Part shown: piece by piece, positions 1-10,491 of the stretch
How positions within the stretch are numbered: position 1 is the stretch's first letter
Layout: every line of letters starts with the position of its first letter
Source: Thermothelomyces thermophilus ATCC 42464
Taxonomy: Eukaryota > Ascomycota > Sordariomycetes > Sordariales > Chaetomiaceae
Reading direction: 5' to 3'
Assembly: GCF_000226095.1 (NCBI RefSeq)
Contig: NC_016472.1
Location: 5,828,001-5,892,000, forward strand
DNA: 64,000 nt
Notes under the pieces: model-generated
What the model saw: the letters and a program-made list of their open reading frames with translations, nothing else
The model's database searches: none
What the model was told of the DNA's origin: nothing
Translations under genes and position numbers: made by a program

Positions 1-512
1 GCGCAGTGGTGTTTCCGATGTCCGCCGCTGCGACTGGCCCTATTATAGGGACTAGTGCTACTGTTATCGGTCACCTCTCTCCGTACCTACATAACTACAT
101 TCCAAAATGCTTCTCCGGCCGGCCGGCCGTCTCCAGCAGGCAGCGCGGCGGTGGCACGCCGTTAGTTAATCTCGCCGCTCCCTTCCTCACGCCCCTGTTT
201 GAGACTTTGGGCGATGGGCCGGGGGGTTGAGATCCTCCCACCTTCCCCTGGGACCCCTTGCCCCCTTCTGGCTTGCGGATTCGGGGACAAGGTGGAGTAC
301 TGTCCGTCCGCCCCTGTCGCGCGCGATCCCGGAAATACACTAGCTGTAATGACGACGACGAGATACATGTACGTCCGTACATCATCGTTTCCCCCTTTGG
401 CCATGGAATGGAGCATAGTACGTCGTTCAAGTCGGGTTACCGACTTCCAAAGAATCTCTTCGAAATCAGGGTCACTTCAACTCGCCCCATTCGAGCCTTC
501 GATACCATCACC
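1..512. other. Upstream region of the AflR-like gene
   Basis: No gene is supported here. The open frames reading through are not convincing exons. An in-frame ATG lies near 404 ahead of the start chosen at 513, so part of this stretch may be 5' leader or an N-terminal extension. Confidence 0.4.
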
Positions 513-2113
513 ATGGCCGCCTCGCCGCCACGGTCCAGTGCTGTCGACGCAGAGCTTCCTTGCATGCCTCGTCGACAGTCGTGCGACCGTTGCCATGAGC
601 AAAAGGTTCGCTGTGTCACCGTGGAGGCGGCTGGCTCCGAGGCTTTCGGGGATATTGCGGAGGAGGGTACCCAAAACCCAGGCGGACACTTCATCTCGTC
701 GGTGCCATGCGCGCGATGCAGAAAGGCCGGGGCGGTTTGCATCTACAGCCGTATGTGTCAACATCCCCCCTTGGCAATGAGCTTGAGGCTTTTTCACGCT
801 AGCTGGGTGACCACTAACAGCAATATGCAGCTCAGTTACCGTCCGGCCGCCCACGGCGTCGACAGGATTCGAGAGCGGCCCCGCCTCGGAGACGAGGGAG
901 ACGGGCCTCGATAAGCCCCTCCTCCTCTTCTTCCACCGCTTCACCAGAATACAGCCAGCCGTCGCCGGCACCGCTTCCCCACCAGACATCCGCCCTCACT
1001 GAATCTCCAGGCGGCATCCCCCTGAGTATCGCACATCACCCTTCTCAAGAGTTCTTCGCCCAAGATCCCGGCGCGCGCGAGACGGCCTCTCTGCCTTGCT
1101 CTACCGTTGCCTCAGCATGGCAACAAAACGTGCATCGCAACCCGGACACAGACGCTCCGCCTCTCACAGAACAGTGGCATCCGCCGTCATATCACACCAG
1201 TGGCGCTCCGACTACTCCGGCCGACACTTGCGACTTGGCCGCCTTCGCGGCTGTTCCCGCGATCCCGTGCGCATCCGTCTTCCCACAACCTGCCAACGAC
1301 ATGATCCCGACCGCAGACCACGACTTTGTTGGCGGTTATTCGTGGAGCCTCCCTTCCTCTTCGGAATCTCTCCTCGAGCAACTGTCGCAGATCAACCTGC
1401 GCATCCACCTTGGCGGACGCTCCCTGCCCGAACCATCCACCACGATGGCGCCATGGTCCTTGGCCGCAGTCAACGACGTCCTCGACGCCGCTTGCTCCCT
1501 GACTGACGCTGTGGACCGATTTACCGCCGGGAAGGCCATGTCCTCCCTGGAAGAACCACAAGAAAGCGGCAGCAGGAGAAGGAGCACGCTCGATGCGGCC
1601 TTCGATTCTTCGACCCGCCTGACGCTCCACGCGTGTCACCAGGCCCTCCTCGGCGTCTTCGACCATATCTCGGCCTAATTGCTGCTCTATCTCGCCCAGT
1701 CGCCACAACAACGAACGCCGCCCGCAACGCCGCCGCATCTTCCCGCTTATTATCTCGCGACGTGCAACCAGCAGGCAGCGGTCATGGCAAATCTCATGGC
1801 TCATCTCCTAAACGAGCTAGACCGCACTTTTCTAGCCTCATCGATGTTAATGAGCACACATTCCCTGCAACATCATCGACACCACAAGGCTACGCCGGGC
1901 CCGCCGGTGGCGCTCGGCCGAGGCACGTCCAACCCCGGCGTAGCAGGGAACCCCGGCGGGCACTGGGAGCCCCCAGATCTGCACTCTGGGCATGCCGCCT
2001 GGCGGGGAGGAAACACGGCAGTGTTTGCACTCTTTTACGATGCGGAGCATCGGCATGCAAGAGTCAGGGAACGACTCAGGCAGGTCCAGGAGTTGCTGAG
2101 GCTGAGGCAATGA
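513..2113 (+). pseudogene. AflR-like Zn2Cys6 transcription factor, broken by one in-frame stop
   Basis: Exons are 513-750 and 831-2113. The 80-bp intron has a GTATGT donor, a CCACTAAC branch site and a TGCAG acceptor. The start at 513 has a good context (CACCATGG). The N-terminus has a Zn2Cys6 cluster (CDRCHEQKVRC, then CARCRKAGAVC) for DNA binding, with an unusual 31-residue loop between Cys3 and Cys4. An Arg-rich, then Ser/Pro-rich linker follows. The C-terminal half resembles the aflatoxin-regulator domain, including HACHQALLGVFDHISA and a closing helix RVRERLRQVQELLRL. In this family the protein activates secondary-metabolite clusters. The frame is interrupted at 1676-1678 by TAA; coding resumes at once in the same frame and runs to 2113 (506 codons read through, 361 before the stop). 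A CAA to TAA change would fit RIP. A cryptic intron or base error is possible but I see no good donor. Confidence 0.75.
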
Positions 2114-3115
2114 AATGTACGTCTACGGCAATGAAGCCGGCTATCAATAATTACACGGATGAGACTTTTTTTTTGTTCTTCTTTTGTTGTATGGCCTTAT
2201 AGCCTACCATTCTAGGGTTGGTTCCCTAATTAACGGGAGCCGGTTCTCCGTTTCGGTTCCGTCATCTTTCCCCTATTATTTTGTTTATTGCTCCATCAAA
2301 TGCCGGATCCTGTCACCAGCAATATTTATTATTACATCACAGCAAAATCGGCATCCGTAAAAGATAAATTACCTATTAGATACCCTTCAGAAAATCTGAT
2401 AGTAATGAATAATTACTAATTAGCATTTCGCGCGGAATGCGACCCAGCACCAGCTCGGCGCAGTCAACACACGATTGACGGCTCTATTTAGAGTAAGAAT
2501 ATTAGAGAGACCTGTATGTAATTACCGCTGATTACGACTGAGGCAGGCCAATGGGACCCGATGCACTACGAGCATGTGTATGCATGTAAGTCGAGGGCAC
2601 GGGGTACCTCAGTAATAACCCACGTCGACGAGTCCTGTGTTGGCGATTGTCCCTTCTGCTGGCTCGGCGCTGTCGAGGTTCAAATCCCCTCCCCCCCCCC
2701 CCCCCCCCGGGGGTCTTTCTTCCCCTTCACCGGCTTACCCCCCTGCCTCCCGATTGCAGAGGATTCGCCTCTTGTGATGAGCCCAACAAAGCAGTGAGGA
2801 AGTTGGCAACTGGCTCTGGAACAAGTAATTAATAATAGTTGATTTAAAATGGCATCAGAAACAGATCTTGAGTCGGAAATTTAATTAGTCGAGGAAGCCG
2901 CCCTGTTCGGGGGTTGGATTGCATGTCATGGTTAAGGTACGGACGTTCATTGGGGTCGCGATCTTGTAGGTCGTGATGATGATGGGCCATACGACTACCT
3001 AGATATGTAAATCGACAAAGCTGCTTCATGGTAGCCCCCATGGCACCTCCGCCCGCCCGCGCTGCTGCTGTATTTAGGAGACATGGAATAATTATACTTT
3101 TCCTCATCCTGTCCT
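2114..3115. other. Intergenic, AT-rich, with a poly-C tract
   Basis: No gene is supported between the regulator and the NLR gene. The stretch 2114-2560 is AT-rich. A run of about 18 C followed by five G lies at 2691-2713. A GGTTCAAATCC box near 2677 looks like a tRNA T-arm, but no tRNA folds around it. Confidence 0.5.
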
Positions 3116-6100
3116 TCATACATACGGAAGCAGGTTGTCCCATTCTTCCTCCTTCTCCGGCGGCTCGCCCTCCCCCCCCTTGACCTCCCTCCATAGTTTG
3201 TGTGCCTCATCTCGGTGGTGCCGGGCGGACTCGCGGTCGCCCATGTCGGCCAGCACGAGCGACAGCTTGAACAGGGACCGCGCGAGGCGGCTCTTGTAAA
3301 GCTTAGACGGTCGCTGCCTGAGAATTCGTATCGCTTCCACGAGTAGCTCCCTACAGGCGACGGACGAGTCAGTGTCTGGCGCGCAACGCAACAAGACATC
3401 TAAGGGTTGGGAGGTAGAGCAGAGAAAGGGGAGGGGGCATCTTCAACGCTTCAATTCAAGGATAGGGAACCCAAAATGCGTGTAATTACACGAAGGTTTA
3501 CTACTCGGGGGTCCACACTCACCTTGCAGCCTCCAAAGAAGCCTCGTCACCTGCTTGGTGGTTGCAGCATGCGAGGAGGTGGAGCGTTGCCGCTGTGTCC
3601 TGGCTGTCGCCGAGGGCCTCGACACGCAGCTGGTAGGCCTCCTCGAGTAGGCGGCGAGCCTCGGCGAGGTTGGATTGGGCCAGGTTCAAGGCGCCGTAAT
3701 TGTGGTAGGTGAGGGCAACGCGCAGGGTAGAGGTACCGGCGGTGCCGGTCTCGAGAGCCTTCTGGAAAAAGCTGGCGGCTTCTGCGAAATCGCCGAGATG
3801 CGCGTGGATGTTGCCGAGGTTCTGATACGAGAGACACAGAAGATGCGACATGGGCACGTTTCGTTTCTGCAACTTCTCTTTCAGAGACAGCGACACCAAG
3901 ATTTCGTCTCTGGCTCTGTCGTGGTCACCGAGCTGGGCGTGCATGGCGCCCAGATTGTTGTAGGCATTGGCTAGGTAGACCTGGTCGTAGGCGCCCTGGT
4001 TACCCTTGACGGCCGTCAGGTGCCCTTTGATGACGGCCATTGCGCGCTCAAAGTACTCGAGGGCCTCGTCTTGATTGCCAGAGTCGGCGAGCACCGCAGC
4101 GTGGATGGTATAGATTTCACATAGGAGCACCTTGTCCCCGGCGCACCTCTGACATATCAGTTGCGACTTGTTTACCAGCGCCTCGGCGTCGTCTAGCAGC
4201 CGCATGGACCATAGGTATATGCCACCGTCGAGCAGCAGTTGCGCCAACACGGTCTCGTCTCTGCACAGGCGACTAGTCCGGGACAGCGCGTCGCTCAGGG
4301 CGAGGATGTGAGGGATGTACCTGGCACATGCCTTGTTCTTGCCGTTGAGATCCTCTTCGTAAGGCACCTGTCGAGGGAACAGATGCCGCAGCTGGACAGT
4401 TACCCATCTCAGGCCCTGTGTGAGTTGTGCGTCGTCCAAGCGATCAAACAGACGCCGCTTCACCTCTCTGTGGATGCTGAACACCAACGCACCGTTGGTT
4501 CTCTTGCCGTAAATTAGAGAGTGACGGGACAGAGCACGCACGTTCCTAATTAGAGGTAAAATTAATAATTTAACAGTCCTTAGGTCAGCCAAGCAATTCA
4601 CACATCCCAACCGGTTTTCCACCCCAGAAAGTTGAAAAAAAAAACAAGGTGGTGTTGAAATAATAATTAATACCAACAGAGCAATAATTAATACTTACTC
4701 GGGACTGTCAGCATGGAACAGATGTCCCGGCGGTCCCGGCGCTCCCGATGACGACCCGCTCAGTATCTCGGCCCAGACGTTGTCTACATCCAGGAAGCAG
4801 AACACGCCGAGCGCCGTCAGCGCCTGCCGGCCAAGCTTGCCGAAAGAGAAGTCGAGGAAAGTGGCAAGCGTGCGGGAGTAGGATAGCTGGGTGCCCTCGC
4901 TCCAATGTTCGACCCCCGTCGAGCTCTGAACCTCGCTGTACCGGGAAATAAACTCCTCCGGTTCCGTGCCGATCGAGCAGATGTACGACCCGATCTGGCG
5001 AATGGCCAGGGGGAGACCGCCGGTCTCGTGCACGATCCGCTCGGCCGCCTCGCGAGAGATGGTCCGCTTCCAGCGGGAAAAGATGCCTCGCAGCAGCTTC
5101 ACGCCGTCGTCGGCATCTAAAGAGCCGAGGTTGATCCCGTGGTTGATCGTGTCCTGTCCTATCCAGCTCGTATCTTGCGATGTCAGGAGTATGGATCCAT
5201 TGCTGGACGGCGGCCAGAATCCCTCAAGCGACTGGGGCTCCTCGGCATTGTCAAAGATCAGCAACCACTTGTCGGCTAGCGAGCAGGTGCACCCAAGAGC
5301 GCAAGCACAACAAGCGCCGTGTTAGCACAGCGGTATATTAATAATTCATCCTCGCCTCGCCCCGGCCGGAGTAGGCCTGCCTGGTCTGGTCTGGACTTAC
5401 CGGTTGTTTTGAGCCAGTCCATCACGTTCATGATGTTCTGGTCGGTGCCGAGGTCGTCGAAGTCTAGCACTCTCGCCATCTCGGAGAAGGCGGTCGTGAT
5501 CTTGACCCTCACATCGCAAGTCACCCAGAAGCAGGCCTGATAGCTGTCCTTGTGGAGGTGGGCGTACTCGAGCGCGATCTGGGTCTTGCCGATGCCGCCG
5601 AGCCCGCAGATGGCAACCGAGCGCTGGTGGGAGGCCACTGCCGCTGCCGCTGCCGCTGCCTCGCCGTCCGGGGCCAGGTGGGAATGGATCTCGGCCAGGA
5701 TGGACTCGCGCCCGATGAAGGACCGGCTGCGCGTCCACGGCACGGTGAATCGCTCGGTAATATGCACCTGGCGCATCTTGCTGGACCCCTTGTCGGTCAG
5801 CGCGGCGAGGATGCCCTCCTGCTTTTGGACAAGCTCAGCGTGTCTGCGCTCTTCCGCCGCTGCCTTCTCAAGCTGCAGGGCATGACCGGCCTCCTCGTCC
5901 ACTCTGCGGAGGAGATAATTGAGCTGTCGCAGCTCCTGTTCGAAGATGGGACTGTCTAATATCCATCGGATTCTGGCGAGAATGCCTGTCGATAGCAATT
6001 GCAGTGGTCAGACGGCTAATTAGCCCGAGAAGAAAGACGTGATTAATGAGATAATAATTTTAAGAGAAATGCAGAACCATGGGGAATCCGTAATTACCGG

Positions 6101-6739
6101 GCTTGGAGGCGCGACCAAACGTCTTGACACATCGAACCGCCAGCGAGTGGTGCAGTTCATAGACGTCAAAGAGGGCGAGCCGAAGTGCCGAACTCTGCAG
6201 CGCTTGGGGCGGGTAGGATTCGACGCGGGGGAGTCGCCGAAGGAGATCCTCGTAGAGATGAAGCACGTAGTCTAGATACTTTTGGTTGCCCGAAACCACC
6301 TTTTGAAGAATGCCTTGCAATCAGCCCTGAGTCTGGATCCTGCAACTGTCGCGCCATGATAACCTGATCACGACGTCCAATTGGCACAGGGGAAAACGTA
6401 GAAGTAATTAATTAGGCAAGATCGCTCTGGGTTTTGGAACCAACTAACCTCGACGACCAAACCAAAACTCCCCCACAGCGATCCGGAGGGAATACAAAGT
6501 CCCTCAGCCAGCACGTCAGCGGCCCTGGCGACAGACTTTAGCAATCCGAGAACATTGGTGAGCCGGTCCCAGTTGGTGGTGTTGCGCAGCGACTCCCGGC
6601 TCGCTTTCAGCATCTGCAGGCTCTCAGAGAGAAGCTTGGCCGAGTACAGTGCGTGCACTTTGGCATGCTCCTCCGCCGACAGCTCCCGACGGAGGCGCTT
6701 CTCGCCGCGCAGCCAGTCGATTGTTTGCTTCTGGGTCAT
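3116..6739 (-). CDS. STAND/NLR receptor: helical N-terminus, NB-ARC, TPR
   Basis: Six exons on the minus strand: 6739-6449, 6299-6098, 5985-5401, 5275-4699, 4545-3523 and 3350-3116. They join without a stop into 970 aa. Residues about 1-165 form a helical domain of the type found at the N-termini of fungal STAND proteins (IPSGSLWGSFGLVVE at the first junction). A charged, coiled-coil-like stretch lies at about 182-221. The NB-ARC has the P-loop GLGGIGKT (about 292-299), Walker B WLLIFDNAEE (about 362), a sensor GSILLTSQD and a GLPLA motif. From about 680 on there are TPR repeats (YLANAYNNLGAMHAQLGDH, LSYQNLGNIHAHLGDFAEA and others). Family knowledge: such cytosolic NTPases act as ligand-triggered switches in fungal non-self recognition and programmed cell death. 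All ATPase motifs look intact. The first acceptor (AAAAG) is weak, but it gives the right family sequence across the junction. Confidence 0.88.
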
Positions 6740-7460
6740 TGTCGTTTTCCTCTCAAAACGGCACAGCGTGCGCGCCTCATAATTAGGAAGTGAGCTACTA
6801 ATAACAACCTGAACTACAATGAGCACTGCGTGTTTTTATTTTATTATGTTCTTTTTTTCCTCTTCAGAAGACTTCATCGAATGACCGCCGCCTGGAGCCG
6901 CCAAGATTCTCCGGTCTCAAGATCGTTCCGTTGCGGTGCGAACGTCTTTGGAGAGGAGGGTCTTTGAGTGGCAGGATTGGGACAACGGCTGCAGCGGCAT
7001 CCAATTCCGTTCTAGTTAGATCAGAAGTGATCGCTGCCCAAATGTGCACATGCACATGCCAAATTCTGCTATCTTGACAACACACCCTCCTGCCAGAAGG
7101 ACTCCTTATTATCAGGTAGGTAGGTAATTACCTGATCTACTTGCATACAACATACCTACCAACCCTGTGACGGCTTGCACCGGATGCTGTGGGGAGCCAG
7201 AAGGCATGAATATTAACAGCAGCAAGGCTCCGAAACGGCAGGAACTCTGGAAGGCACGATAACAGCAAGGCTCCGAAACGGTGAGAGCCCGAGGTTCCAA
7301 GGTGCCACGAAAACTTTTAACTTTTGGGTTTTCTTCACACCTGCATAATTACTAACCATTTCGAGGACTGGGCCGATCGTTAAAGGACCTCAGCAGCGTG
7401 ATTGATTCGGTTCAATGGGGGAGAGAACATCACGGGAGTCTGATGAATTAATTATGGAAA
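6740..7460. other. Intergenic region between NLR and hydrolase
   Basis: This is the 5' flank of the NLR gene and the 3' flank of the hydrolase, both on the minus strand. No coding region is supported. It holds GGTAGGTAGGTAATTACC-like sequence near 7115 and a 19-bp direct repeat (7220-7281). Confidence 0.5.
7220..7281. repeat. 19-bp direct repeat pair
   Basis: The sequence CAGCAAGGCTCCGAAACGG occurs at 7220-7238 and again at 7263-7281, 43 bp apart start to start. No function is evident; it could be a local slippage duplication or paired regulatory sites. Confidence 0.75.
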
Positions 7461-9146
7461 TTATAAATAGCTGCGAATCGAACTCACTCGCTCGAACCTG
7501 ACCGGTTTCACCAAGCTATCGAGCCCCGGCGCCGGACCCTCGCAGTCGCCGCCTTGGAGATCCCATTCCAGGGCGCACACCCGATCATCATGGCCTCGCT
7601 TGAACTCGAGCAGTACATACGGGAGCGCCAGGTATAATTCCATGCCCTTGCGGGAGGCGTCGTCGCGGGACTCGGGGAGGAAGGTCCAGGTGTCGTAGTG
7701 GTAATGCCGCAGTTTGGCCGTCTGCCGCGGCAGCCCGTTGACCTGGAACCCTAGCAGCTCCGGATTATTATTCCCCCCAGATCTCGCTGCGGCAGCCGAG
7801 TCGGGCAGGAGGTACACCCTGATGGCGAGCTTGAACCCCTCATTCGTATAGGTTCCAACGTAGTCGGCCGGGTTCCTCATCCTCGTGCCGGGCACCCGGT
7901 TGGCTTCCCACTCGCGGACCAGCGCTGACCACCTGAGCCCTGCCCGGCGGGCGCTTTCTCTTGCGTACTGGTCCAGCGCGACGCGGGGCCGCATGTCGAA
8001 GAGCTCTTGGCAGAGAGCCTGGGCGATCAGGTCCGTCGGATCGCCGCGCGACTGCGCCGAGTTGGCCAGCACGACGATCGCGCTGTCGGTGGCCGGGAAG
8101 GTGTAGAATGCGGCGAGAAAGCCACCAAACTCGCCGTAATGAGCGAGGGCGAGCCGCGGAGGGCTATTCTTGCCTATCACAGGGGGGTCATCGTCCAGCA
8201 ATTTGGAGTTAGGGCCGATGGATGAGAGCCAGCGGGAAGGGAGGGTGTGCCGGAACCAGCCCATCCCGTACGAGTTCTCGCCGAGCCCGTCCTCCATCAC
8301 CAAGGGCCGGTGCGCACAGCGCGTGAAGGAGATGCCGGGCAGCAGGGGGGTCTCGCCGCGCGCCTCGGCCTTCTCCGAATCCATGACCGCCTTTGCCCAG
8401 CGGAGCATGTCATTGACGGTGCTGCGCACAAACCCGGCGCCGGCCTGGACGCTGCCGTCGCGGCAGTGCGGATCCCGGAGGGGCAGCACGGAGCCGTCGT
8501 CCAGAACCGAGTATCCGATCGCCACGTTCCCGTCCGCGGGGTACTCGGCCGCGCTGGTGCAGGTCCTCGTCAGTCCCAGCGGGGCCAGGATCTTCTCCTT
8601 CAGGACAGTGCCGGTGCTCTTGCCGCACACCTCGCGGATGACCTCGCCGGCAACGCCCATCATGCTGTTGTTGTAGAGGAAGCGGGACCGGAAGTCGTAG
8701 ACCACGGGCAGCCGGGCAGAAACGGCAACCTGGTCGGCCCCGTCGCCGTAGAACTCGTCCCAGAAGCCCATGACGGCGTGGTCAATCGGGGCCAAGCCGG
8801 TGCCGTGGCTGCAGAGGTCTGCCAGCGTGGCGCGCTGGCCCACGATCTCGTCGGCCGGCGTCACGAATTCGGGCAGGTAATTGGACACCGGACTGTCCCA
8901 GGAGAGCACCCCTTCGTGGGCCAGGATTGCGCACGTGGCCGAGACGAAGGCCTTGGAGCATGAAGCAATTAGGTAAACCGTATCGCTATCTGCCTTCTTC
9001 CCCTCCTGCACGTTGGCATAGCCCTCGGAATGGCGAAAAATGACTTGGCCGTGATGCAGCACGCCGCACGAGATCGAGGGCGTGCCAAAGGCCTCTTTGA
9101 TCCGGCTGATCTGCTCCTTGATCAGAGGAGATTCGAAGCTCCACAT
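7461..9146 (-). CDS. Beta-lactamase-fold serine hydrolase (PF00144 type), 561 aa
   Basis: Single exon of 561 codons starting at ATG 9146. All three motifs of the class C beta-lactamase/penicillin-binding fold are visible: SxxK as SCSK at 62-65, YxN as YNN at 158-160, and HxG as HYG at 336-338 ahead of EFGGF. A C-terminal lipocalin-like region follows from about 400. Family knowledge: fungal members act as esterases, acyltransferases (LovD type) or peptidases rather than antibiotic-resistance enzymes. No signal peptide is seen, so it is probably intracellular. It has the same architecture and length as the protein at 22151-23959 and is likely a distant paralogue. A GTGAGT lies just before the stop, so a different C-terminal exon is conceivable. 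Confidence 0.88.
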   Translation of the reverse strand: MWSFESPLIKEQISRIKEAFGTPSISCGVLHHGQVIFRHSEGYANVQEGKKADSDTVYLIASCSKAFVSATCAILAHEGVLSWDSPVSNYLPEFVTPADEIVGQRATLADLCSHGTGLAPIDHAVMGFWDEFYGDGADQVAVSARLPVVYDFRSRFLYNNSMMGVAGEVIREVCGKSTGTVLKEKILAPLGLTRTCTSAAEYPADGNVAIGYSVLDDGSVLPLRDPHCRDGSVQAGAGFVRSTVNDMLRWAKAVMDSEKAEARGETPLLPGISFTRCAHRPLVMEDGLGENSYGMGWFRHTLPSRWLSSIGPNSKLLDDDPPVIGKNSPPRLALAHYGEFGGFLAAFYTFPATDSAIVVLANSAQSRGDPTDLIAQALCQELFDMRPRVALDQYARESARRAGLRWSALVREWEANRVPGTRMRNPADYVGTYTNEGFKLAIRVYLLPDSAAAARSGGNNNPELLGFQVNGLPRQTAKLRHYHYDTWTFLPESRDDASRKGMELYLALPYVLLEFKRGHDDRVCALEWDLQGGDCEGPAPGLDSLVKPVRFERVSSIRSYL

Positions 9147-10491
9147 TAGAAATTAATTAGCAACATTGTGCAAAGGGGGAGAGAGTGGCGAATTGGCCCA
9201 TGGGCCATTGAAGAAACGTACTCTGGAATGTTTAGCTGCATGGTGATTCCTTGTTACCTGTACGGCGTGCCTTCTGAGGGATTGCCCGTTCTGTGTGCTC
9301 AGCCTTCAGCTATTAATGCGCTTACGACTACGTGCTTGGCAGGTAATTGGATATCCTCAGCTTGACGTCGATGGAGGTGCACCCGATTGTGTTGGGGGAG
9401 GGAAGGGGGGAAGGAGCCAGGGAGAAGAGCAGAGGAGGGGTATTACCCTGTGAAACAACGTTACAGAGAGGGCTTGGAGTACGGAATAACGAATTCACTT
9501 TATCCGATTTAATTACCCTTAGTTTTTTTGCTTGAAGGCATCCTGGAATGTCTTCTAAGGTTGAGAAAATTAGGAACCAAAGATATTGATCGATGCGTGC
9601 TAGTAATTCTGAGTTGAATCAAAGGCTCATAATTTCATGCTTGTTCCTTGGTGTTCGTGTTCTATTCCACAATTACTTCGTCCCGAACGCAACCTGTTTT
9701 TCTCCTGTCTCTAGGTAGTTACATTGGAATAATTTTAGTGGATCCTGATTTCTTTTTTTTTGATTGTTGGGAGAAGGAAATGTGCGGCGTTAGGGTGCTG
9801 CGAGCTCAACCATGCACCGTTTTATGCCGTTTCGCAAACGGGCCAGGCCTGACATGGTGTGCACTACCACAGCAGAACATGGCAACGTTGTCCAAACCAA
9901 GTTACACATGCGGGCAGCCACATTGTGCGAGATGTCGGTCCGCAGTACTGCAGCACTCTGTGCAACAGCGGACGTCGCCAAGCGGGATATAACCGGTCAA
10001 GAGCTGCAGAGGCATCATGGGGTCCAACCTATCTCGGAGTAATTAATTATCTCAGCCCGCCTTGTTTTGGGCATCATCGTCCCATCTTAGGGGGAAGAGA
10101 GGGCAACTTTGGGGTCTCAGGCAGTTTGTTGCCCGGCATCTGCGGCTCTGCGTGGCCGCGTCGTAGAAAATCCAATTCTCCAAGAGAGGAAGGCTCTGGG
10201 ATAAGCTTTGGGCTCTTACCAGCACTGATACGAGACGTTTTCTCGTCAGAGACTAGGCACATTGGAATCATTATTATATCAACCTGAACTCGTGACAATT
10301 TCGTCCAGACACTACGCTCTACCCTTAGCTTGTTATCCCGTTACGGCCATTTCAGCTTGTTTCTGGACCTGCACCTACATCACCTGCACGATCTATTGAA
10401 CCTTGTGGCGTTTTGGTCTTGCCTGTATTGTGCGCCATTCGTCCTTTTTTCTTTTCTTTTTCGGGAAAGAACGGCGCAACAACGCACTGTC
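9147..10491. other. Divergent intergenic region
   Basis: This lies between the hydrolase (minus) and the D123-like gene (plus), so it should hold both promoters. AATTAATTAG sits directly upstream of the hydrolase ATG, and TAATTAATTA occurs at about 10040. A pyrimidine-rich tract (10440-10470) precedes the D123-like start. No coding region is convincing. Confidence 0.45.

Noticed and set aside
2655-2695. tRNA-like T-arm sequence GGTTCAAATCC
   Set aside because: The arm itself has mismatches and no acceptor, D or anticodon arms fit upstream; it runs into a poly-C tract.
2691-2713. Poly-C/G tract as a regulatory or quadruplex element
   Set aside because: A single homopolymer run without supporting context; listed only as intergenic content.
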